From Bartonella sp. AU55XJBT (GTDB lineage Bacteria; Pseudomonadota; Alphaproteobacteria; Rhizobiales; Rhizobiaceae): a DNA stretch of 64,000 nucleotides. Position 1 is the first letter of the stretch. Each line of letters starts with the position of its first letter. Below are positions 48,215 through 57,171 of the stretch, piece after piece. Made by a program: the position numbers and the translations under genes. Below the pieces are notes generated by a model. It had not been told where the DNA came from and did not search any database. It saw only the letters and a list, made by a program, of their open reading frames with translations. Location of the stretch: the NCBI RefSeq assembly GCF_028618525.1, contig NZ_JAQITC010000012.1, positions 1 through 64,000 on the forward strand, in the 5' to 3' direction.

Positions 48215-50131
48215 ATGAAATATACCAAGACACAAATGGTCCTTATTTTAACCCCGATTGCTTTGGGTGCTTTAACGATATTCTTTGTCCCTCATTTTTT
48301 GTTGCTAATAACAAATGGCCTTAAGAGCGATCAAATGTATTGGACCCTTCGTTCAGAGCCTTTATTAGTCTTAGCACTAACAGCTGCTGTTTCATTGTTG
48401 TATAGTCTCTCGCAAAAACTGCACTTGCGTAAAATCATTACTTTTGTTTCCTTTGCCTTTTTTGGCACCATTGCCCTTTACTATATTGGAGGAGAAATAA
48501 AACGTTTAAGTCCCTATGTTGGCCAACAAGGAATAACGTGGAGCTATGCACTTCAATTCATGGATCCCATGGTTATCTTTGGCATCATCATTGGAGTTTT
48601 TTTTTCCATCATTCAATTCATCACAACCTCTCCCCCTAAAAATAGGGTCAAGCGTGCCAAAAAAGGTGTTTTTGGTGAGGCCGCATGGATGAATTTAAGA
48701 GAGGCAGCAAAAATCTTTCCTGCCAATGGGCAAATTGTTGTGGGGGAAAGATACCGAGTTGATCAAGATAACGTGTGCAAAATTCCCTTTGCACCTGGCA
48801 ATAAAACAACATGGGGAAAGGGTGGAACAGCCCCTTTACTAACCTTTAATCTTGATTTTGGTTCAACCCATATGATCTTTTTTGCTGGTTCTGGTGGTTA
48901 TAAAACCACAAGCACAGTGGTCCCTACATGTTTAACCTATCCAGGCTCTGTTATTTGTCTTGATCCTTCAACAGAAGTTGCCCCAATGGTCAAATTTGCG
49001 CGTCAAAAAATGGGCAATAGAAATGTTATTGTTCTCGACCCGAATTCACTTTTAACAAAAAATTTTAATGTTATCGATTGGCTTTTAGATGACAGCGTCC
49101 CACGCACACAACGTGAAGCGAATATTGTAAGCTTTTCCAAATTGCTTCTTACAGATAAAAAATCTGACAATTCTTCAGCGGAATATTTCTCGACACAAGC
49201 CCATAATCTTTTAACGGCTCTTCTTGCTCATGTTATATTTTCTGATGAATATGAAGACTATGAGCGCAATTTAAAAACATTGCGTAGCATTCTCTCTCAA
49301 TCAGAAACAGCCGTTGTCAATCAATTACGCATGATTCAAGAAACAACCCCTTCTCCTTTTATTCGCGAAATGGTGGGTATTTTTACAGAAATGGCAGAAC
49401 AAACCTTTTCAGGCGTCTATACAACCGCCTCAAAAGACACCCAATGGCTTTCTTTATCCAATTACGCAAATCTTGTCTGCGGTGATGATTTTTCCTCCTC
49501 AGATATCACAGATGGCAATACAGATGTTTTTCTCAATCTCCCCGCCAGCATTTTGAACAGTTATCCAGCGATAGGGCGTGTGATTATTGGTGCCTTTCTC
49601 AATGCCATGGTTACAGCAGATGGTAAGTATAAAAAGCGTGTTTTATTTGTCTTAGATGAAGTTGATCTTCTAGGCTATATGAATATTTTAGAAGAAGCGC
49701 GTGATCGTGGACGTAAATACGGAACATCCTTAATGCTTTTTTATCAATCTTCTGGTCAGTTGGTCAATCACTTTGGAGAAGCAGGAGCACGTTCATGGTT
49801 TGAAAGCTGCTCCTTTGTCAGCTATGCTGCCATTAAAGACCTTCAAACAGCGAAAGACATTTCAGAACGTTGTGGTCAAATGACCGTTGAAGTCACCGGA
49901 ACAAACAAATCAAGAGGTTTATCTTTAGGCAAGAGCTCTTACAACATCAATTACCAACAAAGAGCTCTTATTTTACCTCACGAAGTGATTCAAGAAATGC
50001 GTCAAGATGAGCAAATTATTCTCATGCAAGGACAACCCCCTCTGCGATGTGGTCGCGCCATTTATTTCAGAAGAAAAGAAATGTTAGCCGCAGCGGCAAA
50101 AAACCGCTTTGCCCCGCAAAAGAAAAACTAA
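48215..50131 (+). CDS. virD4: VirD4 type IV coupling protein (638 aa)
   Basis: N-terminal membrane segments (three or four before residue 145), then the soluble ATPase domain: Walker A AGSGGYKTTS around residues 224-233 and Walker B VLFVLDEVDLLG near residue 481, with the conserved GSxGxxK form of coupling proteins. It recruits Beps through their BID domains and passes them to the VirB channel. 150 bp separate it from bepA with no terminator seen, so cotranscription is possible. Confidence 0.97.
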   Translation: MKYTKTQMVLILTPIALGALTIFFVPHFLLLITNGLKSDQMYWTLRSEPLLVLALTAAVSLLYSLSQKLHLRKIITFVSFAFFGTIALYYIGGEIKRLSPYVGQQGITWSYALQFMDPMVIFGIIIGVFFSIIQFITTSPPKNRVKRAKKGVFGEAAWMNLREAAKIFPANGQIVVGERYRVDQDNVCKIPFAPGNKTTWGKGGTAPLLTFNLDFGSTHMIFFAGSGGYKTTSTVVPTCLTYPGSVICLDPSTEVAPMVKFARQKMGNRNVIVLDPNSLLTKNFNVIDWLLDDSVPRTQREANIVSFSKLLLTDKKSDNSSAEYFSTQAHNLLTALLAHVIFSDEYEDYERNLKTLRSILSQSETAVVNQLRMIQETTPSPFIREMVGIFTEMAEQTFSGVYTTASKDTQWLSLSNYANLVCGDDFSSSDITDGNTDVFLNLPASILNSYPAIGRVIIGAFLNAMVTADGKYKKRVLFVLDEVDLLGYMNILEEARDRGRKYGTSLMLFYQSSGQLVNHFGEAGARSWFESCSFVSYAAIKDLQTAKDISERCGQMTVEVTGTNKSRGLSLGKSSYNINYQQRALILPHEVIQEMRQDEQIILMQGQPPLRCGRAIYFRRKEMLAAAAKNRFAPQKKN

Positions 50132-50662
50132 CTCCCATGATAAGATACTGACAAAAAATAACAACAAAAAGCATATATTCTTGTTTTTTTAAAAAGCCTA
50201 CAAACGAAAAATCTCTCTGCCGCCATACAAGAAAACAGAGTCAAAAAGCCCGTGATTTTTTCTTTTTACATTTTATGCTTCGTTTTATCAGTGCCCATAG
50301 TTTTTAAAAAGTCTTTGATAAAAAACGTCCATACACCAAACCAATATCAAAACCAATAAATGCACTTGGAACAAGCATTGATTTTTCCCAAAAACATTCA
50401 AGGGATACACCAAAATGAATAAATCATTCTTATAAAAGCTTTTCCCCCTTTACGATATCATAACGTGTTCTATTTTAACGACTAAGCGCTGAAAAAGCGC
50501 CTTTCTTTCTCACCACAGAAAGATTTCCCCCTCTTATGGATCTTAAAGAAGCGCAATACAATAAGAGTAAAAACACCAAGTAAAAAACATTTTGTTTTAA
50601 ATACAGACCAACAAGATGTCCACAGAGACCAAGAAGAAAAATATTATGGAGTAAAATTCTTG
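50132..50662. other. Gene-free interval where bepB sits in relatives
   Basis: About 530 bp after virD4. In B. henselae bepB lies here; I find no BID- or FIC-coding remnant, so the gene is absent. The promoter for the small ORF and bepC should be at the right end, but no convincing -35/-10 pair stands out. Confidence 0.5.
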
Positions 50663-50929
50663 ATGACAGCTTTTATTCATAAACTTCCCGATCTAAGTGC
50701 TGTGTATGAAAAGTCCCAAAGCCATCCGATAATCAAGAGAAATTCTCTCCACCCTATCCGCATCCTTCATCAAAGCGCTCTTGCAAACAATATTAAAGGC
50801 AAAATAGCAAAAATCTCAAAAGAATACGCGATGGGGGACTTTCAACATGACCCGCGTTTAAGGCGCGTATCAATCACCACCCTACTTTCTCAGGAGAGAC
50901 GATATGTTAGAGCAAAATTATCTCTATAA
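50663..50929 (+). CDS. Small ORF overlapping bepC, possible diverged antitoxin (88 aa)
   Basis: ATG 50663 (GGAG about 11 bases upstream) opens an 88-codon frame that overlaps the bepC start by 26 bp, the coupling seen in FIC toxin/antitoxin operons. The middle (HQSALANNIKGKIAKISKEY then AMGDF) resembles the antitoxin core (ALASQRLEG of VbhA, IEG...EEYAKG of the BiaA-like protein), but the inhibitory glutamate would be lysine (IKG). N- and C-terminal parts match nothing I know. Either a decayed BiaA paralogue or an unrelated leader peptide; the family call is tentative. Confidence 0.5.
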   Translation: MTAFIHKLPDLSAVYEKSQSHPIIKRNSLHPIRILHQSALANNIKGKIAKISKEYAMGDFQHDPRLRRVSITTLLSQERRYVRAKLSL

Positions 50930-52502
50930 AGGAACTTCAACCCTAAAAAATAAATATGGCATCAAAAACCCCCAAAAACTGTATGAACGCTGCGCCCATG
51001 ACACCGCAAAAGAAGCTGTTAATTTTCGTCATGAACCACCACCCCTAAAATTTGACACCGCTTATCTCAAATTAATTCACTGGAGCCTCTTCCACAAAAC
51101 TTTTGAATGGGCAGGTCAGACCCGCGATACAACCTTTACCTTTGAAGATGGCACCTCTGCCCATATGCCGGCGATGCGTCCCAAAGGCTATGAAGTTCCT
51201 TTTGCTGTCGGTCCGCAGTTAAAAAAAGAGCTCAAACAACTCGAAAAAACACTAAGCGAAAAGAACAATTTAAAAGGTTTATCACACCAAGAGTTTGCTG
51301 AAAGTGCCGCAGAAATTTTTATGACGCTCGAACACGCACACCCTTTTCGAAAAGGCAATGGGCGCGTCAATCGAATGTTTATGGAAAAACTTGGACAAGC
51401 AGCAGGACATACCATTGACTTCTCTTTCATCACAAAAGGACGCATGACAGCTGCTTGTATTGAAGCGATACAACATGGCAATCCCCAACCGATGAAAGAT
51501 CTTTTTGAAGATATCACACATCCGCAAAAATCCCTTGTTTTAAAAGAATTCATCACCCAGATGAGAAATGCTGGACTGGATGAAATTAACAATCGTGTTG
51601 TTGTTGCAGCAAAAGAAGGTGTAACCTATGAAGGCATCTTTAGAGGCACTTCAGCAGAAGGTTTTGTTATGGAAGTAGAGGGGGCTTTCGTCGTCGGGCA
51701 CAAAGATGATCTTCCCCCAGAACAAATCAAAACATTACAGAACGGCGCCCGCCTCTGCTTTCAAAAAACCAACATTCAAAATGTAAAAGAAACCTTGATT
51801 CCACGAGAAACATTAGCCCCTCTCACCCAAGAAGAGTTATTTGCAAGAGTTTCAAATGACGCTTATGTTGAAGCATGCCGAAAAGAAATCGAACATTTAT
51901 CAAAGACTGTATATGGTAAAGCCCAAGCCTTAAAGACAAAATTGGATATCGTAACGGCAGCTCCAAACTTAGGAAATCAATTTGCGGATGAAATTTTAGA
52001 AAACCCTCAGTCAATTTCTAAACTTGCAGGGAGTAAAGCTCTAGGCATGAAAAGTCCAAATCGCAGACAAGCCGAACAGACTGCTCCACAACTCAGCCAA
52101 GCTCTTAAAAGTTATGCCACAATAACACAGCAAAAAAAAGATGAAGTTCTAGAGCAACACCAGAGAGAACAAAATCGCCTGAGCCACGTGGTTGAGAAAC
52201 CTGGAAAAAATTTACAAAACCTTTTTTCCTTATCAGAAGAACAACAAAGGGAAGCTTTATTGCATTCTCCAGCACTCCGACAAGAACTCCATACCTTTTC
52301 ACGCCAATTACACAATCGTCTCTCCTCAGAAGATCGTAAAGCCATACAAGAAAGAGATCATACAAGATTGGCTTGTCTTCTTGGGACATCGGAAAGCAAA
52401 GCCAAAGAAATTGCACAGACTGTCAAGAACACCCAAGAAGCACACTGTCAAGTTCGCAGCTTGAAAGTTAGTCGCTCCTCATCGCTGGCACTTACGGGCT
52501 GA
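50904..52502 (+). CDS. bepC: BepC effector: FIC, OB fold, BID (532 aa)
   Basis: Length and first position after virD4 match BepC. FIC motif H146-PFRKGNGRVNR has Lys at the usual acidic position that binds Mg2+, the known BepC feature that abolishes normal AMPylation. FIC flap TRDTTFTFEDGTSAHMP is intact; OB fold about residues 235-310; BID about 310-420 (YVEACRKEIEHLSKTVYGK, SKLAGSKALGMKSPNRRQAE); the C-terminal ~85-residue NLQNLFSL domain is shared with the other FIC-Beps. In host cells BepC triggers stress fibres and cell fragmentation through GEF-H1 (established). Start 50904 has GGAGAG. Confidence 0.93.
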   Translation: MLEQNYLYKGTSTLKNKYGIKNPQKLYERCAHDTAKEAVNFRHEPPPLKFDTAYLKLIHWSLFHKTFEWAGQTRDTTFTFEDGTSAHMPAMRPKGYEVPFAVGPQLKKELKQLEKTLSEKNNLKGLSHQEFAESAAEIFMTLEHAHPFRKGNGRVNRMFMEKLGQAAGHTIDFSFITKGRMTAACIEAIQHGNPQPMKDLFEDITHPQKSLVLKEFITQMRNAGLDEINNRVVVAAKEGVTYEGIFRGTSAEGFVMEVEGAFVVGHKDDLPPEQIKTLQNGARLCFQKTNIQNVKETLIPRETLAPLTQEELFARVSNDAYVEACRKEIEHLSKTVYGKAQALKTKLDIVTAAPNLGNQFADEILENPQSISKLAGSKALGMKSPNRRQAEQTAPQLSQALKSYATITQQKKDEVLEQHQREQNRLSHVVEKPGKNLQNLFSLSEEQQREALLHSPALRQELHTFSRQLHNRLSSEDRKAIQERDHTRLACLLGTSESKAKEIAQTVKNTQEAHCQVRSLKVSRSSSLALTG

Positions 52503-52604
52503 AAACGCGCACCTTTTTGCCTTCCAACAAAACGCTTGGTCCCAATCACTTCATCTCCCCCTCACTTCATCTCCCCCTCACTTCATCTCCATTGCACGCA
52601 CCAA

Positions 52605-52839
52605 TTGTTTTAGAATATTACAAAAAAATAGTCCTAAAAATTGATCCTATAATTTATTATAACTTATTGATAAGATTTCACAAAAAAACTGTATAAAAGA
52701 CATAAATCTCCACTACAAGTCAATATGAATAGCGCGAAATCTTTGGAGGTCATTCAATTTGATATCTTCTTTTGTCAAGATATCAAAAAAGTGGGGAATG
52801 CACCAAAGAGGTTTTCTAAAATATTGAAAGGAAACAGCC
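52605..52839 (+). promoter_or_regulatory. Conserved effector promoter/leader, copy 1
   Basis: About 235 bp repeated before three consecutive effector genes. Shared elements in order: TAGTCCTAAAA, CTTATTGATAAGATTTCACA, a run of A, CTGTATAAAAGACA (TTGATA and TATAAA boxes), GAATAGCGC, ATCTTTGGAG, GATATCTTCTTTTGTC, ACCAAAGAGGTTTTCTAAA and the ribosome site GAAAGGAAAC. Conservation over the transcribed leader suggests post-transcriptional control as well as a promoter; BatR control of bep genes is known but its sites are not assigned here. Confidence 0.7.
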
Positions 52840-54033
52840 ATGAAAAAAAGCCACCCACAACCACCCCTTCAGAACCCAGACCCCCTCTACGCCCAAGTAA
52901 ATAAACCAAACAGAAGAAGAGGCGGTCCACGCATCCCAAGCCCAGAAGAGGTACAAGCAGCAAATAGAAGTCAACCACCCCTTCAAGAAGATCCCTACGA
53001 CATACCGAGGGGGAGAGCAGGTATGCAAGAGTCTTCCCCCTACGACACACCAAGAGGAAGAACAGGTCCCTATAATACGCCCTCTTCTCGACAACCATCA
53101 GAAACGGTCTATGCCCCCCAATACCCACTAGGAGGAACGATCTATGCTCCCCAATACCCATTAGGAGCTACCCGTGCAGCCGTTAATAGTGGTGCGAGGG
53201 GTTCGCGTGAGCCTTCTCCGGAAAACCCCTCAAATCCCTATGCCGTCGTTAATCTGGCGACAGGTGAAACAGAGTTTCAAGAGCTAAAAAACCCTCTCTA
53301 TGACTCACCAAGCGGAAGCAATCAAGATCTGCGAGCATCCCCAAAAACCGAGGAATCTCCCTATGCAGAGATTGATCCAAGAACACAGAGCAGACACTCT
53401 CCCCAGAAACCAATAGAAACCGTCTATGCAACACTGGGCATGGGGGCTGAAGGCGGACAAGAGTCCCTACAACGTGAAAATCCAATCTACGAAGGCGTTG
53501 GCAGAGCAACAACGCCTCCTCCCAGAACCACTAAAGATATGGTTACGTCAAAGCTTTTACAACACGTAAACTTTCAATATGGTGTAAGGGAAACTCAAGA
53601 GTGGTGTAGAGTTGTTTACGGTAACGAACATGCCTTGAATGAACAACTTGCGAAGATTCTTGAAGATCCTAAAGGTGCAGAAAAAGTCTTACGCGATCTT
53701 GCAGAAAATCCTGAAAGCCCTGCGAAACTTGCTGGTCGGCAACTTCTTGGCGTAAAGAGCCCCGATCGTAAAGAGGCCGAAGACGGTTTTCCTCCCCTTT
53801 GCGCAGCTCTCGAGAGACATATCCATACGACACAAAAGCTTCACAAACAATTTACGCGTGAGCTCGAAAAAGGCCAAAAACGCGAAAGTCCGGAAGGAAG
53901 CCCTGAACACAGACATCACCATCACCATCACCATCATCATCGTCACGCAAGAGGACAAGAAGAGAATAGTCCAGAGCGCAGCCCACAACGGCAAAGACAC
54001 GGGCAAGAAAAAGGGATGGCTTATGCCATGTAA
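52840..54033 (+). CDS. bepD: BepD-like tyrosine-motif effector with poly-His (397 aa)
   Basis: The N-terminal half is disordered and carries about ten EPIYA-like tyrosine motifs (DPLYAQV at Tyr17, DPYDIPR, SPYDTPR, ETVYAPQ, TIYAPQ, NPYAVV, NPLYDSP, SPYAEI, ETVYATL, NPIYEGV) that host kinases can phosphorylate to recruit SH2 proteins (known for BepD/E/F). One BID follows at about residues 234-345 (RETQEWCRVVYGN, AKLAGRQLLGVKSPDRKEAE). After it comes a run of nine His with Arg on either side, then a positively charged tail ending GMAYAM. The symbol reflects position and layout only. Confidence 0.82.
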   Translation: MKKSHPQPPLQNPDPLYAQVNKPNRRRGGPRIPSPEEVQAANRSQPPLQEDPYDIPRGRAGMQESSPYDTPRGRTGPYNTPSSRQPSETVYAPQYPLGGTIYAPQYPLGATRAAVNSGARGSREPSPENPSNPYAVVNLATGETEFQELKNPLYDSPSGSNQDLRASPKTEESPYAEIDPRTQSRHSPQKPIETVYATLGMGAEGGQESLQRENPIYEGVGRATTPPPRTTKDMVTSKLLQHVNFQYGVRETQEWCRVVYGNEHALNEQLAKILEDPKGAEKVLRDLAENPESPAKLAGRQLLGVKSPDRKEAEDGFPPLCAALERHIHTTQKLHKQFTRELEKGQKRESPEGSPEHRHHHHHHHHHRHARGQEENSPERSPQRQRHGQEKGMAYAM

Positions 54034-54098
54034 GGGGAGCATCAATATAAAAACAGATCAATTTTTGTTTTTCATATAATCTCTTTTGCAGTAAGTTC

Positions 54099-54133
54099 CT
54101 TGGCGCAAATCGTTTCCTTACGGTTGCGCCAAG
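54099..54133 (+). terminator. CTTGGCGCAA hairpin after the BepD-like gene
   Basis: CTTGGCGCAA pairs with TTGCGCCAAG around a 15-base inner part that also half-pairs (ATCGT/ACGG), followed by AATTGTTTT. Similar hairpins follow the next three effector genes, so each ends its own transcript. Confidence 0.7.
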
Positions 54134-54139
54134 AATTGT

Positions 54140-54377
54140 TTTAAAATGGTGCAAAAAATAGTCCTAAAAGTGGATCCTATTATTTATTGTAACTCATTGA
54201 TAAGATTTCATAAAAAAACTGTATAAAAGACACAAACGTTCGTTACACTGACTCCGAATAGCGCGAAATCTTTGGAGGCCATTCAGTGCGATATCTTTCT
54301 TTGTCTCAAAGCAAACAAAGCATAAAAGGCGAGAATGCCCCAAAGAGGTTTTCTAAAAATATTGAAAGGAAACAGGC
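54140..54377 (+). promoter_or_regulatory. Conserved effector promoter/leader, copy 2
   Basis: Second copy of the leader described at 52605; same order and near-identical boxes (TTGATAAGATTTCATA, CTGTATAAAAGACA, AATAGCGCGAAATCTTTGGAGG) and ribosome site, with an extra AAGCAAACAAAGC stretch. Confidence 0.7.
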
Positions 54378-55193
54378 ATGAAAAAACATCAACCACACCC
54401 TTCTGCAACTCCAGAAGCCCTCTATGCACAAGTTAATAAACCAAACAGAGGAAACCAGCGCCGACCAAACCCAGAAGACGAAGTTCTATACGCATCCGTG
54501 AGCACCGTTGATCCTCTTTCAAGAGGTAGACACCACAATCAAAGGCAACAAGAATCTGAAACCGACTACACAGAAGTTGCTCCCCCAAAACGCGAAGAGG
54601 AAGTTCTATACGCATCCGTGAGCAGCATTGATCCTCTTTCAAGAGGCGGACGCCATAATCAAAGGCAACAAGAATCTGAAACCGATTACACAGAGGTTTC
54701 CCCACAACAAAGAGGAAGATCCTCCCTCACAGCTGATCAATTAACTGTCATACTTTTAAAAGATCCGAAGGTCCAAGCCTATGCAGAAGAGGTCGTGCAT
54801 TGGAGTTCGGTTGTTTATGGACAAAACAACCTTTTCCAGAGCCACTTGCAAGGCATCCTTACAGATCCTGGTAAGGGAAGAGAGCTTTCAGATCAACTTG
54901 CTGAAAATCCTGAAAGCATGGGAAAACTTGCTGGTCGCCAAGCACTTGGTATGAAAAGTCAAGCACGCAAACAAGCTGAAGACGGCTTTAAACCGCTTGT
55001 TGATGCCATTGATGGTTATACAAAGGCTGTAGAACAGACAACGGAGAGGCTTTTGCAAACCCCTCAGGCAGAACAAAGACGCCATCACCATCACCATCAC
55101 CATCATCATCATCATCACGCAAGGGGACAAGAACAGGATAGTCCAGAGCACAGCCCTCACAGGCAAAGGCATGGAATGGCTTATGCCATGTAA
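54378..55193 (+). CDS. Short tyrosine-motif effector with 12-His run (271 aa)
   Basis: A paralogue of the preceding gene, sharing promoter, N-terminus (EALYAQVNKPNRG against DPLYAQVNKPNRR), BID and tail. The N-terminal part holds two copies of an exact 40-residue module (EVLYASVS...DPLSRG...ETDYTEV; 120-bp period, from 54480 and 54600), each with two tyrosine motifs. One BID at about residues 118-228 (AYAEEVVHWSSVVYGQ, GKLAGRQALGMKSQARKQAE), then twelve consecutive His and a tail ending GMAYAM. Corresponds to no single named B. henselae Bep that I can fix; possibly a recent bepD duplicate. Confidence 0.82.
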   Translation: MKKHQPHPSATPEALYAQVNKPNRGNQRRPNPEDEVLYASVSTVDPLSRGRHHNQRQQESETDYTEVAPPKREEEVLYASVSSIDPLSRGGRHNQRQQESETDYTEVSPQQRGRSSLTADQLTVILLKDPKVQAYAEEVVHWSSVVYGQNNLFQSHLQGILTDPGKGRELSDQLAENPESMGKLAGRQALGMKSQARKQAEDGFKPLVDAIDGYTKAVEQTTERLLQTPQAEQRRHHHHHHHHHHHHARGQEQDSPEHSPHRQRHGMAYAM

Positions 55194-55257
55194 AGGGACA
55201 TAAACATTAAAACAGATCAATTTTTGTTTTTTATTTAATCTCTTTTGCAGTGAGTTT

Positions 55258-55292
55258 CTTGGCGCAAATCGTCTTCTTACGATTGCGCCAAG
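55258..55292 (+). terminator. CTTGGCGCAA hairpin, copy 2
   Basis: Same 10-bp CTTGGCGCAA/TTGCGCCAAG stem as copy 1, with ATCGT/ACGAT added inside to make a longer perfect stem, and AATTGTTTT after it. Confidence 0.72.
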
Positions 55293-55299
55293 AATTGTT

Positions 55300-55549
55300 T
55301 TAGAATGGTACAAAAATAGTCCTAAAACGGTCCTAAAAATGAACCCTGTCATTTATTGTAACTTATTGATAAGATTTCACAAAAAAACTGTATAAAAGAC
55401 ATAAATATCCGTTACTCTGACCTCGAATAGCGCAGATCTTTGGAGCGCATATCAGTTCGATATCTTCTTTTGTCTCAAAGTGATCCAAGCATAAAGAATG
55501 AGTATGCACCAAAGAGGTTTTCTAAAACAATTTTTGAAAGGAAACGTGC
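55300..55549 (+). promoter_or_regulatory. Conserved effector promoter/leader, copy 3
   Basis: Third copy of the leader (TAGTCCTAAAA, TTGATAAGATTTCACA, CTGTATAAAAGACA, GAATAGCGC, ATCTTTGGAG, GAAAGGAAAC). The TAGTCCTAAAA box is duplicated here. Confidence 0.7.
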
Positions 55550-56863
55550 ATGAAAAAAGATCACCCTCACCCTTTTCCATCCTCTTCAATCAAAGAACTC
55601 ATAGAACTCTATGACAGAGCAGCGGCAGAGGTCTCAGGTGCCTCCCCTCTCCCTAAAGAAACGCCTTCAAAAAGCAAAAGACTATCAACGATACCGGAAC
55701 AAGATGAGGGAAGACTCTCTGTTTTAGAAGAAGAAACGATTATGGAGACAAGTTCACAGACATCTGTTAGGATAACGAATCCAACAACGCCTCTTTCAAG
55801 CACGCGCGCGACCCAAAGACCGCAAGAAGCTGAAACAATACGCACAACAGTGTCTCCACAAGCCACCCAAAGAGCAACAACACGACTCTCAGAAGAAGAA
55901 ATCTCTCGATTCCTTCCCCACCATTCATTGGTTAAAACCTATCAAGAGGAAATCCAACAATTATCGGCAAAAGCCTATGGCAACCCCAACATTTTACAAG
56001 AAAAAATGCTGGAAATTCAAAGAAACCCTCAAGCAGGAGAAGAGCTCTCATGGCGCATGGCTGCCCATCCTGAAAGTATTGCTAAACTTTCCGGTAAAAG
56101 CGTGTTGGGCTTAAAAAATCAAGCACGCAGAGACGCAGAAGAGAGTTTTTCCGCCCTCAGTCTCACCATTGAGTGTTATACAGAAGCCGTAAAAGAGGCA
56201 AGAGAGAGCCTCTCACAATCTCCAGAGCAAGAACTCAAAAACTATGAACGTCTAATGGGAAAGGCAGCCGTTGCTGAACTTCTAAAAAAACCAGATCATT
56301 CTCAAAGGGAAAAAGAAAGTCTTTCAGAAGCAGACATGTCCACTCAAATTCATCAAAATTCAAAAGTCAAAAGACACCATGCGCAAATCCAATATTGGTG
56401 CAAAGTTGTTTTTGGCCAATCAGACATTTTGCAATCACAAGTGGAAGAGCTTTTCCAAAACCCCGAAACAATAGAGCAGCTTGCTCAGCAACTGGCTGGA
56501 AATCCCAAGTCTATTCACAAGTACGCCGGTCGCAACTTTGCGGGCTTAAAAAATAAAGCGCGCATCCATGCTGAAGCGGGTCTTTCTCACCTCATTGATG
56601 CTACTGACAATTATGCAATGGCTGTCGCACAGGTAAGAGAGAGCCTTTTACAAACTCAGCAGACGCAACAAGAACGCCATGAAGCATCTGAGCAAACACA
56701 AAGCTTGCAGCAGCAACAAAACGTTTCACAGTCTGCTCAAAATCCTGAACTTTCAGCAGCCACACATGAAAGAGCAACGACCTCTACTCAGCAAAGAGAA
56801 AGAGAAACGGATTTGCGTCCTCGCAAAACTACCGCCCCAAAAGCGATGGCTTTTGCCAGCTAA
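55550..56863 (+). CDS. Two-BID effector, BepE-like (437 aa)
   Basis: N-terminal ~110 residues are polar and disordered with little tyrosine (only ELYDRA), unlike the two genes before it. Two BID domains follow: about residues 115-220 (SLVKTYQEEIQQLSAKAYGN, AKLSGKSVLGLKNQARRDAE) and about 262-368 (KVKRHHAQIQYWCKVVFGQ, HKYAGRNFAGLKNKARIHAE). The tail is Q-rich then basic, ending KAMAFAS. Two-BID layout and place match BepE, which in B. tribocorum protects migrating host cells from damage by other effectors; this name is inference. Confidence 0.8.
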   Translation: MKKDHPHPFPSSSIKELIELYDRAAAEVSGASPLPKETPSKSKRLSTIPEQDEGRLSVLEEETIMETSSQTSVRITNPTTPLSSTRATQRPQEAETIRTTVSPQATQRATTRLSEEEISRFLPHHSLVKTYQEEIQQLSAKAYGNPNILQEKMLEIQRNPQAGEELSWRMAAHPESIAKLSGKSVLGLKNQARRDAEESFSALSLTIECYTEAVKEARESLSQSPEQELKNYERLMGKAAVAELLKKPDHSQREKESLSEADMSTQIHQNSKVKRHHAQIQYWCKVVFGQSDILQSQVEELFQNPETIEQLAQQLAGNPKSIHKYAGRNFAGLKNKARIHAEAGLSHLIDATDNYAMAVAQVRESLLQTQQTQQERHEASEQTQSLQQQQNVSQSAQNPELSAATHERATTSTQQRERETDLRPRKTTAPKAMAFAS

Positions 56864-56895
56864 ACAGACATAAGTTTTCGCGTTGAATCCAACAT

Positions 56896-56932
56896 CTTGG
56901 CGCAACACAAGAGAAAGGTGATTTGCGCCAAG
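56896..56932 (+). terminator. CTTGGCGCAA hairpin, copy 3
   Basis: CTTGGCGCAA and TTGCGCCAAG flank a purine-rich 17-base loop; weaker than copies 1 and 2 since the inner pairing is lost and no T run follows. Confidence 0.55.
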
Positions 56933-57171
56933 AAAGAGAGAGCGTTGAAACAAAGTTCATTACCCCCACCATTTAATCTAAGCTATTGATAAAAAAGTCT
57001 TTAAAGGGTGGTCATAATCTGCATCAAGAGAGTAAAATCGTGTGAGACCGCTCAAGTTTCATACCCTCTCTCATAAAGCCCAAGTGAAAAAGCATAAAAC
57101 AGAATAAACACCAACACAGTTTGTAAAATAGTCCTTAAAAACAATATTGGAAGAGCTTGAAAGGAGCATGC

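Noticed and set aside
53914..53943. Poly-His run as a cloning tag or vector contamination
   Set aside because: It is inside a native gene, uses mixed CAT/CAC codons with Arg interruptions, and occurs in two paralogues with different lengths.
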